Source of the DNA: Cristatella mucedo
Lineage: Eukaryota; Bryozoa; Phylactolaemata; Cristatellidae
Direction of reading: 5' to 3'
Assembly: GCA_009760855.2 (NCBI GenBank)
Contig: WPIO01000010.1
Location: 7,177,501 to 7,241,500 of the forward strand
Length of the DNA stretch: 64,000 nucleotides
This document shows, one piece after another, positions 21,751-34,714 of the stretch. Position numbers and translations under genes: made by a program. Below the pieces are notes generated by a model. It was not told where the DNA came from. It saw only the letters and a program-made list of their open reading frames with translations, and made no database searches. How positions within the stretch are numbered: the stretch's first letter is position 1; each line of letters starts with the position of its first letter.

Positions 21751-24518
21751 GTCAAAAGTATAAAAGACAACTATTCTTAGCCCGCTCCCTATAGCCACGC
21801 GGCTGCGGGAGTAGCCCTCTGAATGGTGCAATAAAAGACACAAACACACACGACTGATGGCACGTCAATAAAGCGGCGTCTTTTAATCTGAGGCGCAGAG
21901 TGGTGAGCTTAGCTACTCCAGCAGGAGCCCTGATCGCACGGCGTCGCAAGGCCCCAAACCGACACCACCCGCCCGCCCCCCCCCCCCGCGGCCACGCCAC
22001 CGCCGCCGTCCCCTCACCCGCTCGTGGGCGGTCAAGCGACTGGGTAGGAAACTAAAAAGCCGCCGGGCACCCGCCGAACGGCAATATTCTAAGCGCACGG
22101 CAAGCCGTCTTTCGCTCCCGACACTCAGCGGCACGAGGAATTTCGTTCCGCCGAGACCCTCCCTCGAACTCTGACTGAGGCACTTGCCCCGCGAGAGGCC
22201 GAGTTCGAAGCCGCTCGGGCCGCCTCGGCAAGGAAAGCCGGGTGATCCGGATTCGCCGCAACACGGAGCCGCTCCAAGACTTTGACTGCGAGCACGTCTC
22301 CGACCGGACGGCAGCGTCCGGTCGGACGCTGAGCGGGCGCAGGCGAGGACAACGATGGCGACTTCGGCATCAAGCGCGGGCCTGCTGACTCGGCTGGTGC
22401 TCCAGCTATCGTCGCGAAAGCGAAATGCACAGATTAAGCAGATCTCGCAAGGACGTACCGTGTTCGCTATCTGACGCCTCTCGTCGCTGTCTTCGTTGTC
22501 GTAATCTGCAGTGCCGCTGCTTCGTCGAAGCACAGGTTAAATGAGCCGATTCGCCCGCTACGCCGGCTAAATATGCACGCTGCTCGGCGGCCTCGCTCTG
22601 GAGGCGGGGCGGGGCGTCCGCCGGTCGGGGGTGACGCAGTGCCAGCACCGGCCAATGCGCGGCGGCGGAGCACCCAGTATCGCATGCCGAAGACAATGGC
22701 CAGCTCGGCCTATCGCAATTGCTGTAATTTTCCGTGCAATTACCGTCCTCAGACTCGTCATCCGCCGGGGCGCCATAATGCTCCGGCCGGCGCGGACACC
22801 GATAGTCATCTACCAAACTAGAAGCTAGACCGGCAGCGGCGGCTTCGGCGGCGCGCCTTCTCGCAGGCGCCGACTTACAGCGGCTTCGGCTTCGCTGGGC
22901 CGGCGCCTTATTTTTAGACCGCTCGCGAGCCGACGGCGCCGCATCGGTGGCAGCCAGTCCGCTGTCCGCTGGCGGAAGCGCTGCACTTCCGCCAGAAGGA
23001 CGACGACGGATGCAGCAGCAGGTCTCGATGCAGCAGCTGCCGCTCTTGCGGCGACATGCGAAGCCGAGCCTCACCGCTGAGCCGAATTAGGTGAAAGCGT
23101 CTATCCATCTGCGAACCACGCTATCGACGAAGTTCATCGCAGCGAACTTTCGCGCCGGTCGCGATTCACAAACGCTAGTTAGTGACGAATCCACCTGAAC
23201 GTAGGGCATCTCGAGGGATGCCCGATGCCAGGATTATCCTGGGGCACTGTGGCGAGCACTTACCGTAAACTTGAACAACTTTGAAAACCGGCGTGAAACT
23301 TGAACGTCCACCGGAGTGCAGTTGCGTTCCTAGGATATTGTGTGTCCGCCCAACGACGAACTACACAGATGGCGCCCCCCGCCCACTATTAGTCGCCCAT
23401 TTTTTACCCCCCCCCCCCCCAGGATCCAGCGCTCCTAATTCAACGCCCGAGAACTAATGCCCCCTGCCCCCTTTGTTGGTACGCCGCTAAGGGAGTGTAA
23501 GAGCTTCGTCCAGGCGAGTCGCTTCCCGATCGAGTTAGTCGCTTTCCATGCAGATGCGGTGCTATGTGCTTAAGTTCGAGAATTCGCTGCGGTGACGCAA
23601 ATTTGACGAGCCTCCTTTCACGTTCCATACGCTTCTGACTCGAGCGATCGCCCCTTCTCGTGCAGCGAGCGGTCGCCGTGCGCCTTCCCCCCCCCCCCGA
23701 GCTGCGGCGACACGCGTCAGCTTCTCGTTGTTGAACCGCTCCCGAGCGAAATTATCCAGCGGCGGGAAGCGGCAGCTCGTTTGGCGCGTCCAGCGACAGC
23801 GGCGAGAAAATAGTCAGCGAAATATAGCCTGTGACGTCAGGCACGAGCAGCCCCCGGGGCAAAGCAGGACGACAGCCGCCAAGGCTCCTCGGTCGCCTTA
23901 TAAATGAGGGGGCTGTATCAGATAACATTGTACATCTCCGTTATCTCTTCCATTCGCTATCTCGCCGGCGACGAGCGACCTTCGAGCATCATCGAGAGAG
24001 CGCCCAGCGACAGCGGACGGCGAGCCAGCCGCTGTTCGCCGCCCGAGCTCGAACTTCAAGCGGGAGCCCAGGCGCCTCGCTCGTAAACTGGCAGCCTCGG
24101 TCGCTTCCGACCGAGTCCCTCGATCCTCCCTCCCCAACTAGCGGCGGCGCGTCCGACAAGTCTCCGGGCGGTCACTCGTGCGAGAGTCTTGGCCGCTGCG
24201 ACACCGCCGCCCCCTCTTCAGGTCGTCTCGCGAAGCACCGCTGCCGAGCCGCTACCGATATCTCTAGTCGGCGGCGGCGCTGCCGCCGCGCCGGCGGCAG
24301 CGGTGAGCGGTCGTCGGCTCGAGCGGTGTGACAGGCGACGGCAGGCGGCTCGATGAGCAGCGGCCAGCCCCCGGATCGTCTGACACGTCGCCGCCCCCAG
24401 CCGGCGGCGAAAAAGTGACCTGTCGCCTCAGCCCGGGCCTCCTTCTAGCCGGCAGCAGAACGGGGCCTTTTCCGTTCGATCGCTAGCCGCCTCGTCTTGA
24501 GGCAGCGAAGCAAATGCC
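21751..24518 (-). promoter_or_regulatory. GC-rich, CpG-rich region upstream of GATA456 with candidate 5' exons
   Basis: No conserved protein is seen on either strand; the long open frames here (for example minus 22406-23074) are compositional. Strong minus-strand donor-like sites occur at 23263 (ACG|GTAAGTGC), 22878 (GCT|GTAAGTCG) and 22458 (ACG|GTACGTCC). Any of these could end a 5' UTR exon spliced to the acceptor near 21748. Poly-C runs occur at about 21977-21987, 23407-23420 and 23689-23698. Promoter position is not determined. Confidence 0.4.
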
Positions 24519-24534
24519 GAGAGAGAGAGAGAGA

Positions 24535-24601
<67 letters not shown>
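24519..24601. repeat. (GA)n microsatellite
   Basis: Nearly pure GA, about 83 bp. Confidence 0.97.
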
Positions 24602-25912
<1,311 letters not shown>

Positions 25913-26331
25913 AGAAAGAGAGAAGTGGAAGGCAAGTGAGAAGAAGAGCGATGTAGAGTATGAGGCAACTGGGAGAAAGAGAGAAGAGAGATGCCAGTTT
26001 TCGCATCGAAAAGTAGTCGACTTGGCTTCTTCCTCATTTCTGCGCTTGTGCGGGGAGCGGCCTGACGGGGAGCGGCCTGACGGATCCACTGCGCGTTATG
26101 TGAGCTATGCGACAGTCGCATATCTTCTGCAAGAGCAAGTAGCGACGGCCGCACGGTAGCGACCGCCGAAAGTTTGACCTTTGCCGAATTCGGTCATAGG
26201 CTGCATATCGTCAACTCGAGCGGGTTAGAATGCAACTCTCGCCGACTGCCGGCAGATGACGACTACCGTCTCGCTCACTCTCGAGCGTTTCGTCGACGAA
26301 AGTTCTGGTGAACGGCCGGCTCGGAAAGGCT

Positions 26332-26391
<60 letters not shown>

Positions 26392-26620
26392 GGAGATGGA
26401 GAGAGCGGGAAAGAAAGAGAGAGAGTAGGGAGAGAGAAAGAGGGAGAGAGAGAGCGAAAGAGAGGAGAGAGAGAAAAAGAGAGAGAGAGAGGAGAGAGAG
26501 ATAAAGAGAGAGAGAGAGAGGGAGAGAGAGAAAGAGAGCGAAAGAGAGGAGAGAGAGGAAAAGAGAGAGAGAGAAAAAGAGAGGAACGGAGAGAGAGAGA
26601 GAGAGAGGAGGGAAAGAAAT

Positions 26621-26652
<32 letters not shown>

Positions 26653-26915
26653 GGAGAGAGAGAGAGAGAGAGAGCGAAAGAGAGGAGAGAGAGGAAAAGA
26701 GAGAGAGAGAGGAGGAGGGAGAGATAAAGAGAGAGAGAGAGAGAAAGAGGGAGAGAGAGAGAGCGAAAGAGAGGAGAGAGGAAAAGAGAGAGAGAGGAGG
26801 GAGAGAAAGAGAAAGAGAGGAACGGAGAGAGAGAGAGAAAGAGAAACGGAGAGAGAGGAGGGAAAGAAATAGAGAGAGGAGAAAGAAAGAAAAAGAAAGA
26901 CAAAGAAAGAGAGAA
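26332..26915. repeat. Imperfect GA-rich polypurine tract, about 580 bp
   Basis: Begins as pure GA to about 26387, then GAGAGGAAAGA-type variants with higher-order repetition (units such as GCGAAAGAGAGGAGAGAG recur near 26453, 26537, 26673 and 26762). Only a few pyrimidines are found in nearly 600 bases. Confidence 0.95.
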
Positions 26916-28744
26916 CGCTCGGGCGGTGGTGCCTCCGACTCAGGTTTCGTTAAACCCGGTGATCCTCGCCTCACCGGTTCAGCTACAGAAATGGCAAGGC
27001 AGAGGGCTTTAACCCTCCCAACTTCTTCAAGTTAAGCGTGCAGAGCTCAAAAATCCCCTCCGCGTTAAAGTAAGAGCGGAGAAAATTTCGCCGCCGCCGT
27101 GTGACGAAATCGCCGCTTTCGGTTTGCCCTCGACAACTTCTCGGAGGTGGATGCTGCCCACCTGTACCGTGTACGTGCGGGCGACGACTCGGCAACCCCG
27201 TCGCCGGGCACTGCCCGCACGAGCTGGTCTCGCTGCCGAAACTTCGCTGCGGACGACGGACGAGCTTCGCAACCGATCGGCTTTTTTTCGGGCCAATTTT
27301 CCCATAAGAGCTCCGAGCGTTCGAGCGAGCTCGCGGTACACGACGAGGTGAGATTTAACCAACCGGGCCGATAAAGTCGCAACTCCTTAGCGATAAGAAC
27401 CTGTTCTCCGGCGTCGGTTGATTGCCCGTCTCCGCCATTCGTCGCATGCTAGCGACCGCGTCCGACGGTCGCAGACCGCTAATAGGCAGCGCGTCGCCGG
27501 GTCAGCACGGCTCGCCGCCCGCCCATTGAGTGCAACCCGACCTTCGTCGCTACAATGGCCGAGTCTCGAGGGCAGGGCCAGCGAGCACGAAGGCTGCGGT
27601 CGTCTATTCCTAGTTAATTGCGGCCGATATGAGGAGAAGAAGCGGACGCAAATAGTCTGCACCGTGGCGCCTCGAAGTGTACGCGTTCGTGCAATGCGAG
27701 TGCCAGCGTCGTCGGAGCTCGATGCGGAGATCGGGGCGCAAGGCAGAGAGCGGAGCAGCGAGCTCGGCTGACTGCTCGCAGCGCCCCCCGGCCACAACGT
27801 CTCTGGTGGACAAGCGCAGCGAGCCCTGTCCCGAGTTCTGCTGCTGCGACGACGCCGACATCATCCGAGCTTCTCGGTGCTCGCCGAAAGCTGCCCCCTC
27901 CCTTTTGCTCGCCAGCTCGGGCCCGAGCCGCGATCGAGAGCATGCGGCGGCGGCGGCACGCTTTGTTTTCTACGAAGCGAGAGGCCGAGGCGTAGCTTCG
28001 CTGGCGATGTGCCTCGTCGTCTTGTCATTTGCACTAGCCCAGCCGTCACCGCTGCCGCCGTTTGTCGGACTGGCGCGCCTCTCGATCGCACTCGCGATCG
28101 GTGACGATCTGCTGCCGAAGGACGCAGCGATCGATCGGCAAGGTTTGTCGAGGAAGGATCTAGAGCCGGCGAAGAGCGAAATCAGGCCGCGTAGTCGCTT
28201 TAGAACAAGCGTCTTGCGAAACGGCCAATTGCCTTCTATGATTTTTTTATTGAGCAACCGACAAACGAACGCATCCTGCCCGAGGCGTTTGTTATCTCCC
28301 CTCGCCCAGCGGCCGGACAAGCTCGGGCACTCGCTAGCGCCGAGCCGAGCGCCATCAGCCGGTGCTTTTCATCGTGCAATAAAATGCTCCCAGTGGGGAC
28401 CGGGCGAATGGTCAAGCCAGCCGAGCGCAAGCGCTGGCTAGCGTTAGCTGCAGTGGCTAGCTTGCTTGCAAGGGGTGCATCGGCGGAAAGCGTCCAACTG
28501 CAGCACCCCTTCCTCTCTGGGCGATCGGGCGCAGTGCGCCTCGATCGAGACCGACGTAAAAGCAGGCGTTGCAAACTCCAACACTCTGGCCTATGAGGAG
28601 CGGCAACGCTGGTCCCAATTCCGCCACTCGTTTGTGTCCGGTGATCTGGGGGCCGCTTCCGCTGCTGGCAGTTGCACGATGCGCTTGGCTGGCTGCGCTT
28701 TCAGTCAGAACGTCGGTCTAAATGATGGACGAGTGCACCTATTG

Positions 28745-28750
<6 letters not shown>
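26916..28750. other. GC-rich non-coding sequence
   Basis: Open frames up to 254 codons exist (27677-28441), but frames overlap on both strands and no domain motif is recognised. Confidence 0.4.
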
Positions 28751-28829
<79 letters not shown>

Positions 28830-28903
28830 TATCCCCTCTCCCTCCCCCTCTCTCTCTCTCTCTCCACTCTCTCTCCTCTCTCTTTCTCTCTCTCTCTCTC
28901 CCT
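28751..28903. repeat. (CT)n tract, pure then imperfect
   Basis: Pure CT to about 28824, then CCCTCT variants. Confidence 0.96.
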
Positions 28904-29800
28904 CGTGCCAGGATAAAGTTTCGCTTTTAATTTTTGTCGTTTTCAATTATTGGTAATATAGGCCGAAAACTCCAGTGCGCCCGAAAATTGAACTGCAGAC
29001 TGCCGGAAGGATGCAATTACCGAGACCGCCAGAAAATGTTGCTTTCACAGCCGAAGGGCGAAAGCGTGCAGTGCCGGCTTGCCGTCTGCCGCCATCCCGA
29101 TAGACTGCCAGCGGACAGTTTAGCCGGAGTTTAGCCTTAGCTCGAAGGCATAGGAATACAGCCAGGTGTGGGAGCCGGCTGAAGCACTGATAGGCACCGA
29201 TTACAGAAAGCTAGACAACAGGACATTAAGAGATTATCGCCATCGACCACCTCGATGCCTTCGAGGCAGGCTTCGGACAAGCCTCAAAACAGGCGCGCTG
29301 TTGCAGCTGCTCGACCATACGACAGGGGTGGCAGTATTCTCAAAGGTGCAGTACTGTAATAAGTACTACTTAGGTCAAGCAATTGGGCGTCGCCGCCTTC
29401 CAGCTAAGTGCCCGCTATCCCTCACGGTAGGACGTCTCGGAGAAGGATCGCAGCGTACAATTTTACGCAAAATCTCTCCGCATCGCCCTCTCATTCGAAC
29501 CGGCAGTCTCTATGCGCTCAAGAACAGTGGCCGCAGAGGGACGCGAGGGTGGGGGATTTGGGGCGTGACCCTTCGAGGAGTGATCAATCAATGGCGCTGA
29601 TTGATTCTACGATACATTCCCACGGCGGCTAGCTCCGGCAAGCTCTTCGAGTCACACGACCACGCCTGCAAAGTCGAAGACTTTCCATTAACACCCTCAG
29701 TGCGCGGCCGATTTGGCCGAGGTAGATTTTTCCATGCAATCGAAGAGCTTGTCACGGGTTATTATACATCAGCCACGGAATTGCTTGAGTATCTAATTGT
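28904..29800. other. No recognisable gene
   Basis: A plus-strand frame at 29166-29600 shows no known motif. Confidence 0.35.
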
Positions 29801-29810
29801 CACACACACA

Positions 29811-29875
<65 letters not shown>
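29801..29875. repeat. (CA)n/(CT)n microsatellite
   Basis: A short CA run followed by about 64 bp of CT. Confidence 0.96.
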
Positions 29876-29878
<3 letters not shown>

Positions 29879-30451
29879 CTGTGTTTCTACCGCTGTCATA
29901 CAGTCTGTGTTTCCATCTCTATCTTTGTCTAGCTGCCACTATCTCAACCCGCATTTACGATTTTTTCCAAAAGACAAGCGGCACGGATTAAGGCCGACGG
30001 GCCAAACGCTGGCAGTTTACGCAGCCCCCTTTGGCTGCTTTTGTGCTTGGCGAAAAGTGCCAAATGTGCCACGCTGCGGTGGCCGCGGTGAGCCGCCGCA
30101 GGGACTAGAAGAGATTTGTCATTGGCACACAAAGCCGGCGCTGTACGACGTTAAGCTACGAGCGAATTAGCAACGGGGCAGGAACTCGTGGCCACTCGCG
30201 CATGCTCAGGGGTGAAGGTTATAGGGCTCTACATTCCGAGCACTTCTGGAAAGCAAGTTCTTTTCCATTTACTGTGGCTTCGGGTGGCCACTCGGTGCAT
30301 GCGGCAGGAGCAGCTCAGGCGAGCCGAAGAGGCAGAGCCCAGGGGTGAAGGTTATTGCTCTTTCGACGCGAGAGGCAGGGAGCCTGGCTGCGATCGCAAC
30401 TTGCGCCCGTCAAAGTAATACCTTCGGCAGGTGCGTTGGGTTTGATGCTTT

Positions 30452-30582
30452 AGTATGGCCCAGTGGTAAGACGCACGCCTTTGGCGACCGGGCTCTCGGG
30501 CTCGAGCCCTGCGGCATGTGTGAAGCGCCTGGATAAAGATTAAGCTCCCTAGGGGCACTATACAAATGAATTATACATTTTC
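30452..30582 (+). mobile_element. SINE-A copy
   Basis: TATGGCCCAGTGGTAAGACG head, GGGCTCGAGCCC B-box region, TGTGAAGCGCCTGG then a tail GATTAAGCTCCCTAGGGGCA ending in ATACAAATGAATTATA. The head is slightly shortened. Confidence 0.75.
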
Positions 30583-32283
30583 TAAATTTTATACATAGCT
30601 GAGATCATCGAACGCCACCGCCCATATTCGCATTACAGGAGGTTCCGATTTTTGCCCGAAAATTAGCACTTACTAATCGGGGAGCTCCACATTCCGAACC
30701 CAAATCTTTCGCTGAAAGTTTTGCCCGAGCTGCAGACTATTGCTCACTAGGCCGGCTGCCGCCTCCGGGAAGATAACGACGGCCGCCGTTGCAGGCAGGA
30801 AGCTGCGTCAGTCACGCATGAGCGGAGGAAGCGAAAAAGCCGCGTGTCTTTCGAGAAACCCGACGAGCCGCGCCCATTAGCAGCTCGCTGAGCGAGAGCT
30901 CGCCCTCCCCGACCCAAACCAACGGGCGGGTCCCCGAGTCCCCACATTCCCGACGGTGATTTGGAGCGGTTGACCGGTTGCGGCGCAGCTGCCGAAATCG
31001 GAGGGTCGCTCGTGGCGCGAATCGGTCGCGAGAGCGGCCCTCCGATCGCCGGCGGACGCTGCCCGTAATCCGAGGACGACGCTGCCACGGGCGCCGGCTG
31101 CCGTCGCCCGGCGCCCTCTACCCCCTCGCCCACCCACCGCAACCGTGGGATTCTGACGCAGTCTCGGCAAACTTCCTGCCCACCCACTCGATTAGCCACC
31201 CGGAGCGCCGAGCTTACGACCCCCGTGGCGAGTGGACAATTGATCTTAAGCCATCGCCTCGGCCTTATCTCGGCCTTGGCTCCGCTGTCACCCAAAACCC
31301 ACGGGGCGACGAGCGACCGGTTGGCGGCCGTCGGACGCCGTGGAGCCGCTGCTAAATACGCCGGGATAATTGCCAGACGGAGTCCGGAAGTAGCTGTCGC
31401 GCTGGCACGCTCGGCCGAGCCGCCGATGCTGTTCGCCAGAACCGACGCGAAGCTCGCTCGCAGACAGCCATACGAGGGAAGGACATTCCCCTTTTTTATA
31501 CGGCTTTTTCACTTTCGAGCGCTTCTTTGCTTTAGCCAAGCCGGGCAATCGGACGAGAGCTCGACGCTCTCACACACGAGAGCGAACGCCTCGACGTTAC
31601 GACTTCCGGCGTCCCGGAAATTCCCCATTCCGACTAAGCTTATGCAGCTACTGTGCTTTGCACGGCAATGTAAAGCGGAGAGCTGCATGTAGGAGCTCGC
31701 CTAATGCCTGCGAGCCTGTACTGCATTTGCCACGCCGTACGAAAAAAAGGCGGTGCTTCAAAGAGCACTTAACTTCCGAGAATACTCGAAAGCTTCAACG
31801 GACTGCCAACTTCAGTATTCATCGCATGGTCTGGATTACGGCGGGAAATTCGTATGCTAGCTCAAATTTCGGCTAGGTTTGTGATTTCCAATATGTGCTT
31901 TCGTCGAATCGAGCCAATAGACCGGATTCGGGGGAGGGGCGGGTAGGGAGAACTTGCTTACTCAGCTAGAGCAGGGGGTGGGTGCAGATACAGGCGAACG
32001 GACACAGACGGCGGCTAAGATCAGTTGACTGGCGTGAAGTTACCAAGCAAATCCCTCCCATCGACGGACGGTCGCCGCTCACGCCGCGAAGCGTGTGCCT
32101 CGGAGATGTAAAGCGTGGCTCGAAGACAAGTCCGTACCTGCGAATCTCCGCCTCGCTCGTCACCGACCAAGGCGGCAAAAGAAGTTACCGGTTGGCTACA
32201 GGCCTCCGATGACCCTCTGTTGGCTGACCATCGTAATGTATCGAGCCAACCCTATACAAACGAATTATATTTTTCTGCTCGAA
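30583..32283. other. GC-rich sequence without a recognised gene
   Basis: Overlapping open frames at 30747-31692 on both strands; none has a known motif. Confidence 0.4.
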
Positions 32284-32579
32284 AGACGGGGCTGTTAGCT
32301 TCAGATCTGGATTCCAGTTGCATCCGGCTTCCACTTCGACAGATGCCTCGAGCACGGAGTTCGCGAGAGGCTTCTACCCAGTAGTGAGTATCGACTCTCC
32401 GCTGCGCGTTGGTAGCTAAAGCTCTGGCTGCACTTCGGGATGCCCAGCAATACGGCTTTCGGGCGGGGCGGGGGTAGCCGGGGCGGGGTGGGAAGCCCTC
32501 GGCCGAACAAAGGGAACAAAGCCGAGCCGACTGAGCATTGTCCGCTTTACAAATGGTACTCAGTGGGATGCAGCCGAGC
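32284..32579 (+). repeat. About 290-bp direct repeat, copy 1
   Basis: Nearly identical to 37055-37345. Shared blocks include GCTGTTAGC, GGATTCCAGTTGCATCCGGC and CAGTGGGATGCAGCCGAGC. The two copies differ by a few substitutions and a short indel in the G-rich part. It has no LINE or SINE motifs and an unknown family; orientation is arbitrary. Confidence 0.9.
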
Positions 32580-32821
32580 CGTCTTTCTAAGCGTTCCGAG
32601 TACTGGAAGGAGGTTTGTCAATCTCGGGAGCCAGGGCTAGCTGTAAGTGGTAAAGAAAAGCTATCGCGGTGTGCTGAGCGTGCTCTGCGACTTCGCCGCA
32701 GCAGGAAAACGGCTCACCTAGGGAGATGCCGAGTCGCTAAGGCAGAGCCGCCGCCGCCGCCGCCGAAAGAGCATCTGCGAGTTATTGCATACACTTGCTG
32801 AATCTAGAGACTTACAGCTCA

Positions 32822-33241
32822 TTATTCCAACAGTCTAGAAATACCTCGTACAAACCTTAAATCCTTTGGAGACCGTGCATTTAGTTCGTATGCTCCCAAA
32901 GCCTGGAACTCCCTCCCGACCTGCGTCAGAACATCCCCTGACCTGACCATATTTAAAAGGAACTTAAAAACACACCTATTTAGGACAGCATTTAGTGGGT
33001 CCCTGTGATTCGTCCTCTATGTGCTTATGCGTGCTGACACTGTGCACGCTGCCACTAACCACATTTGCATGCTGACCCTGTGCATGTCACCCCTAACCAT
33101 GTTACTCATTTTGTTTGTTTTTCAAGCATGATTTTACTTACCATTCAATTGCATTTCCCTTTGCAGCAAATGTAAAGCGCCTAGAAAGAGATTATGTTCT
33201 CCGAGGGCGCTTTATCAAGTGCATTATTATTATTATTATTA
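32822..33241 (+). mobile_element. LINE-A copy, 3' end only
   Basis: Begins in the C-terminal coding region (NSLEIPRTNLKSFGDRAFSS) and continues through KAWNSLPTCVR and LFRTAFSGSL to a complete 3' UTR, hairpin tail and (ATT)n at 33224-33241. Confidence 0.92.
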
Positions 33242-33437
33242 CGGATCACTGCCATCTTAAAGAAGCTCAAGATTCAGAAATGCCACTGCATGCTAAATCA
33301 GCCAGATCCCTATTAATTAAAGCGAGAAAGTCCGTCCGTCCCGTCAGTCACCCGCCAAGTACTTCCGTCACGCGGCAAGACGGCGCACTTACGTAACGCA
33401 GCTTATGTATAGTATATTCTAATTAAAGCGAGAAGCC

Positions 33438-33582
33438 GAGCTGGTTTGGCCCAGTGTTAAAGAGCTCGCCCCGACCAAGGTTTTGCCGAAATTGTGGGCT
33501 CGAGCCCCGTGGCATATGTGAAGTACCTGAATATAGATCAAGTTCTCTTATGGCGCGGTACAAGTGAATTACATTTAAATAA
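33438..33582 (+). mobile_element. SINE-A copy
   Basis: GAGCTGGTTTGGCCCAGTG head, GCTCGCCCCGACCAAGG, GGGCTCGAGCCCC, CATATGTGAAGTACCTG and a LINE-like tail AAGTTCTCTTATGGCGC, ending in an AT-rich run. Confidence 0.8.
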
Positions 33583-34356
33583 ATTATAGCTTAAGTCTGT
33601 CTTTCACGGCCGTCCGTCACGTGGAAAATATGGCAACTAGTACTTTCGGTAGCGACTCACCGTAGCAAGTTCACAGGCAGTGAGCTCTAGTTAAGACTGA
33701 TATTCCTTATTATTCGCGGTTCCTAAATTAAAGCGGCTAGGAGAGAATTGTGAGACAACCTATTGAAAAGCTGCATACCTGCATAAGCCATGTAATAGGC
33801 TGGTAGCTTGGCTACGGATGTTGGTTCCTTGGAGCTGAGTTTTGCTCTAGGCCACTGAAACGTACGAGAGTTAATTAATGTAAGTGGTGGTCGCTGTAAG
33901 AGGACGCTTATAACCCTCCATCACTGTCAAATTGACTTCTCTACCCTATGGATATGGAGTTTTTATATTGAGGTACGGGCGCTCTTCATGACTACTGCTG
34001 CGTTCCGCTACTGCCACCATACTTGCGTGCTGCATAGGTGCTGCACTTACAAGCCGCTAGCCGCGATTCCAAGGCTCACATCGTCGTCGGCATTCGTCGC
34101 ACGTTGGCTGAGACGGTAGCTACCTTAAGAGCGCCGTATTTGTGGCCGTGTTCTATCCGGGCGAGAAAGTCGCCATATCACGGTTGTAACTAGGCATGAC
34201 GGGAGCGCTTATCCGGAAGCGCTGCAGTTCCGAGAGTCAAGGCGCAGTCAACTCGAGCCAGCGCGAAAGCCTTTCCGGTGCCCAGCCCCCAGCTAAGGAA
34301 TTACCCAAGCATTTTACTTTTAGAACAGTGCTATTGCCTATTAACATGAGGTGCTG
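33583..34356. other. No recognisable gene
   Basis: Mixed sequence with short frames; nothing recognised. Confidence 0.35.
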
Positions 34357-34522
34357 CCCTGGTTTGGCCCACGGGTTAAGGTGCCCGCCTACGATGACCG
34401 AGGTCAAGATGCTCACCTTTGACGACCGGGAGGTCATGGGCTCGAGCCGTGCGGCGTATGCGAAGTGTCGGGATAGTGATCCGGTTCTCTTGAAGCGCCA
34501 TACAAACGAATTATATTCTCTG
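34357..34522 (+). mobile_element. SINE-A variant with a LINE-C-like tail
   Basis: CCTGGTTTGGCCCACGGGTT head, an extended middle with two GACC/GAGGTC blocks, GGGCTCGAGCC, then GATCCGGTTCTCTTGAAGCG. That tail is nearer to the LINE-C end at 52085-52130 than to LINE-A. Confidence 0.6.
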
Positions 34523-34552
34523 ACATTTTTTGCTCACGGGCCTTAACTCAGG

Positions 34553-34690
34553 ATTACGGTTCGCTAACTTCATGACCCAGGTCGTGGGTTCGACCCCTGG
34601 TTCGACCCAGGCAAATCTTTGTTACCCACGGCTAGCGAGTTGATAGCGGCTAAGGCTATGTGCCTGCTGACCATATCGGATCATTGCTCA
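34553..34690 (+). mobile_element. Possible degenerate SINE-B
   Basis: CAGGTCGTGGGTTCGACCCC resembles the SINE-B B-box region, and ATCTTTGTTACCCACGGC is reminiscent of its body. No clear tail. Confidence 0.3.
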
Positions 34691-34714
34691 GTCTTGCTTA
34701 CTTTTCCGGTTTCC

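Noticed and set aside
22406-23074. 222-codon minus frame upstream of GATA456
   Set aside because: Compositional; interrupted by strong donor-like sites and without known motifs. More likely untranslated leader or promoter.
26211-26974. Minus-strand frames of 230-249 codons rich in Ser, Leu and Phe
   Set aside because: Translation of a polypurine tract; no complexity beyond the repeat.
27677-28441. 254-codon plus frame in the GC-rich island
   Set aside because: Overlapping frames on the opposite strand are of similar length; no domain or splice support.
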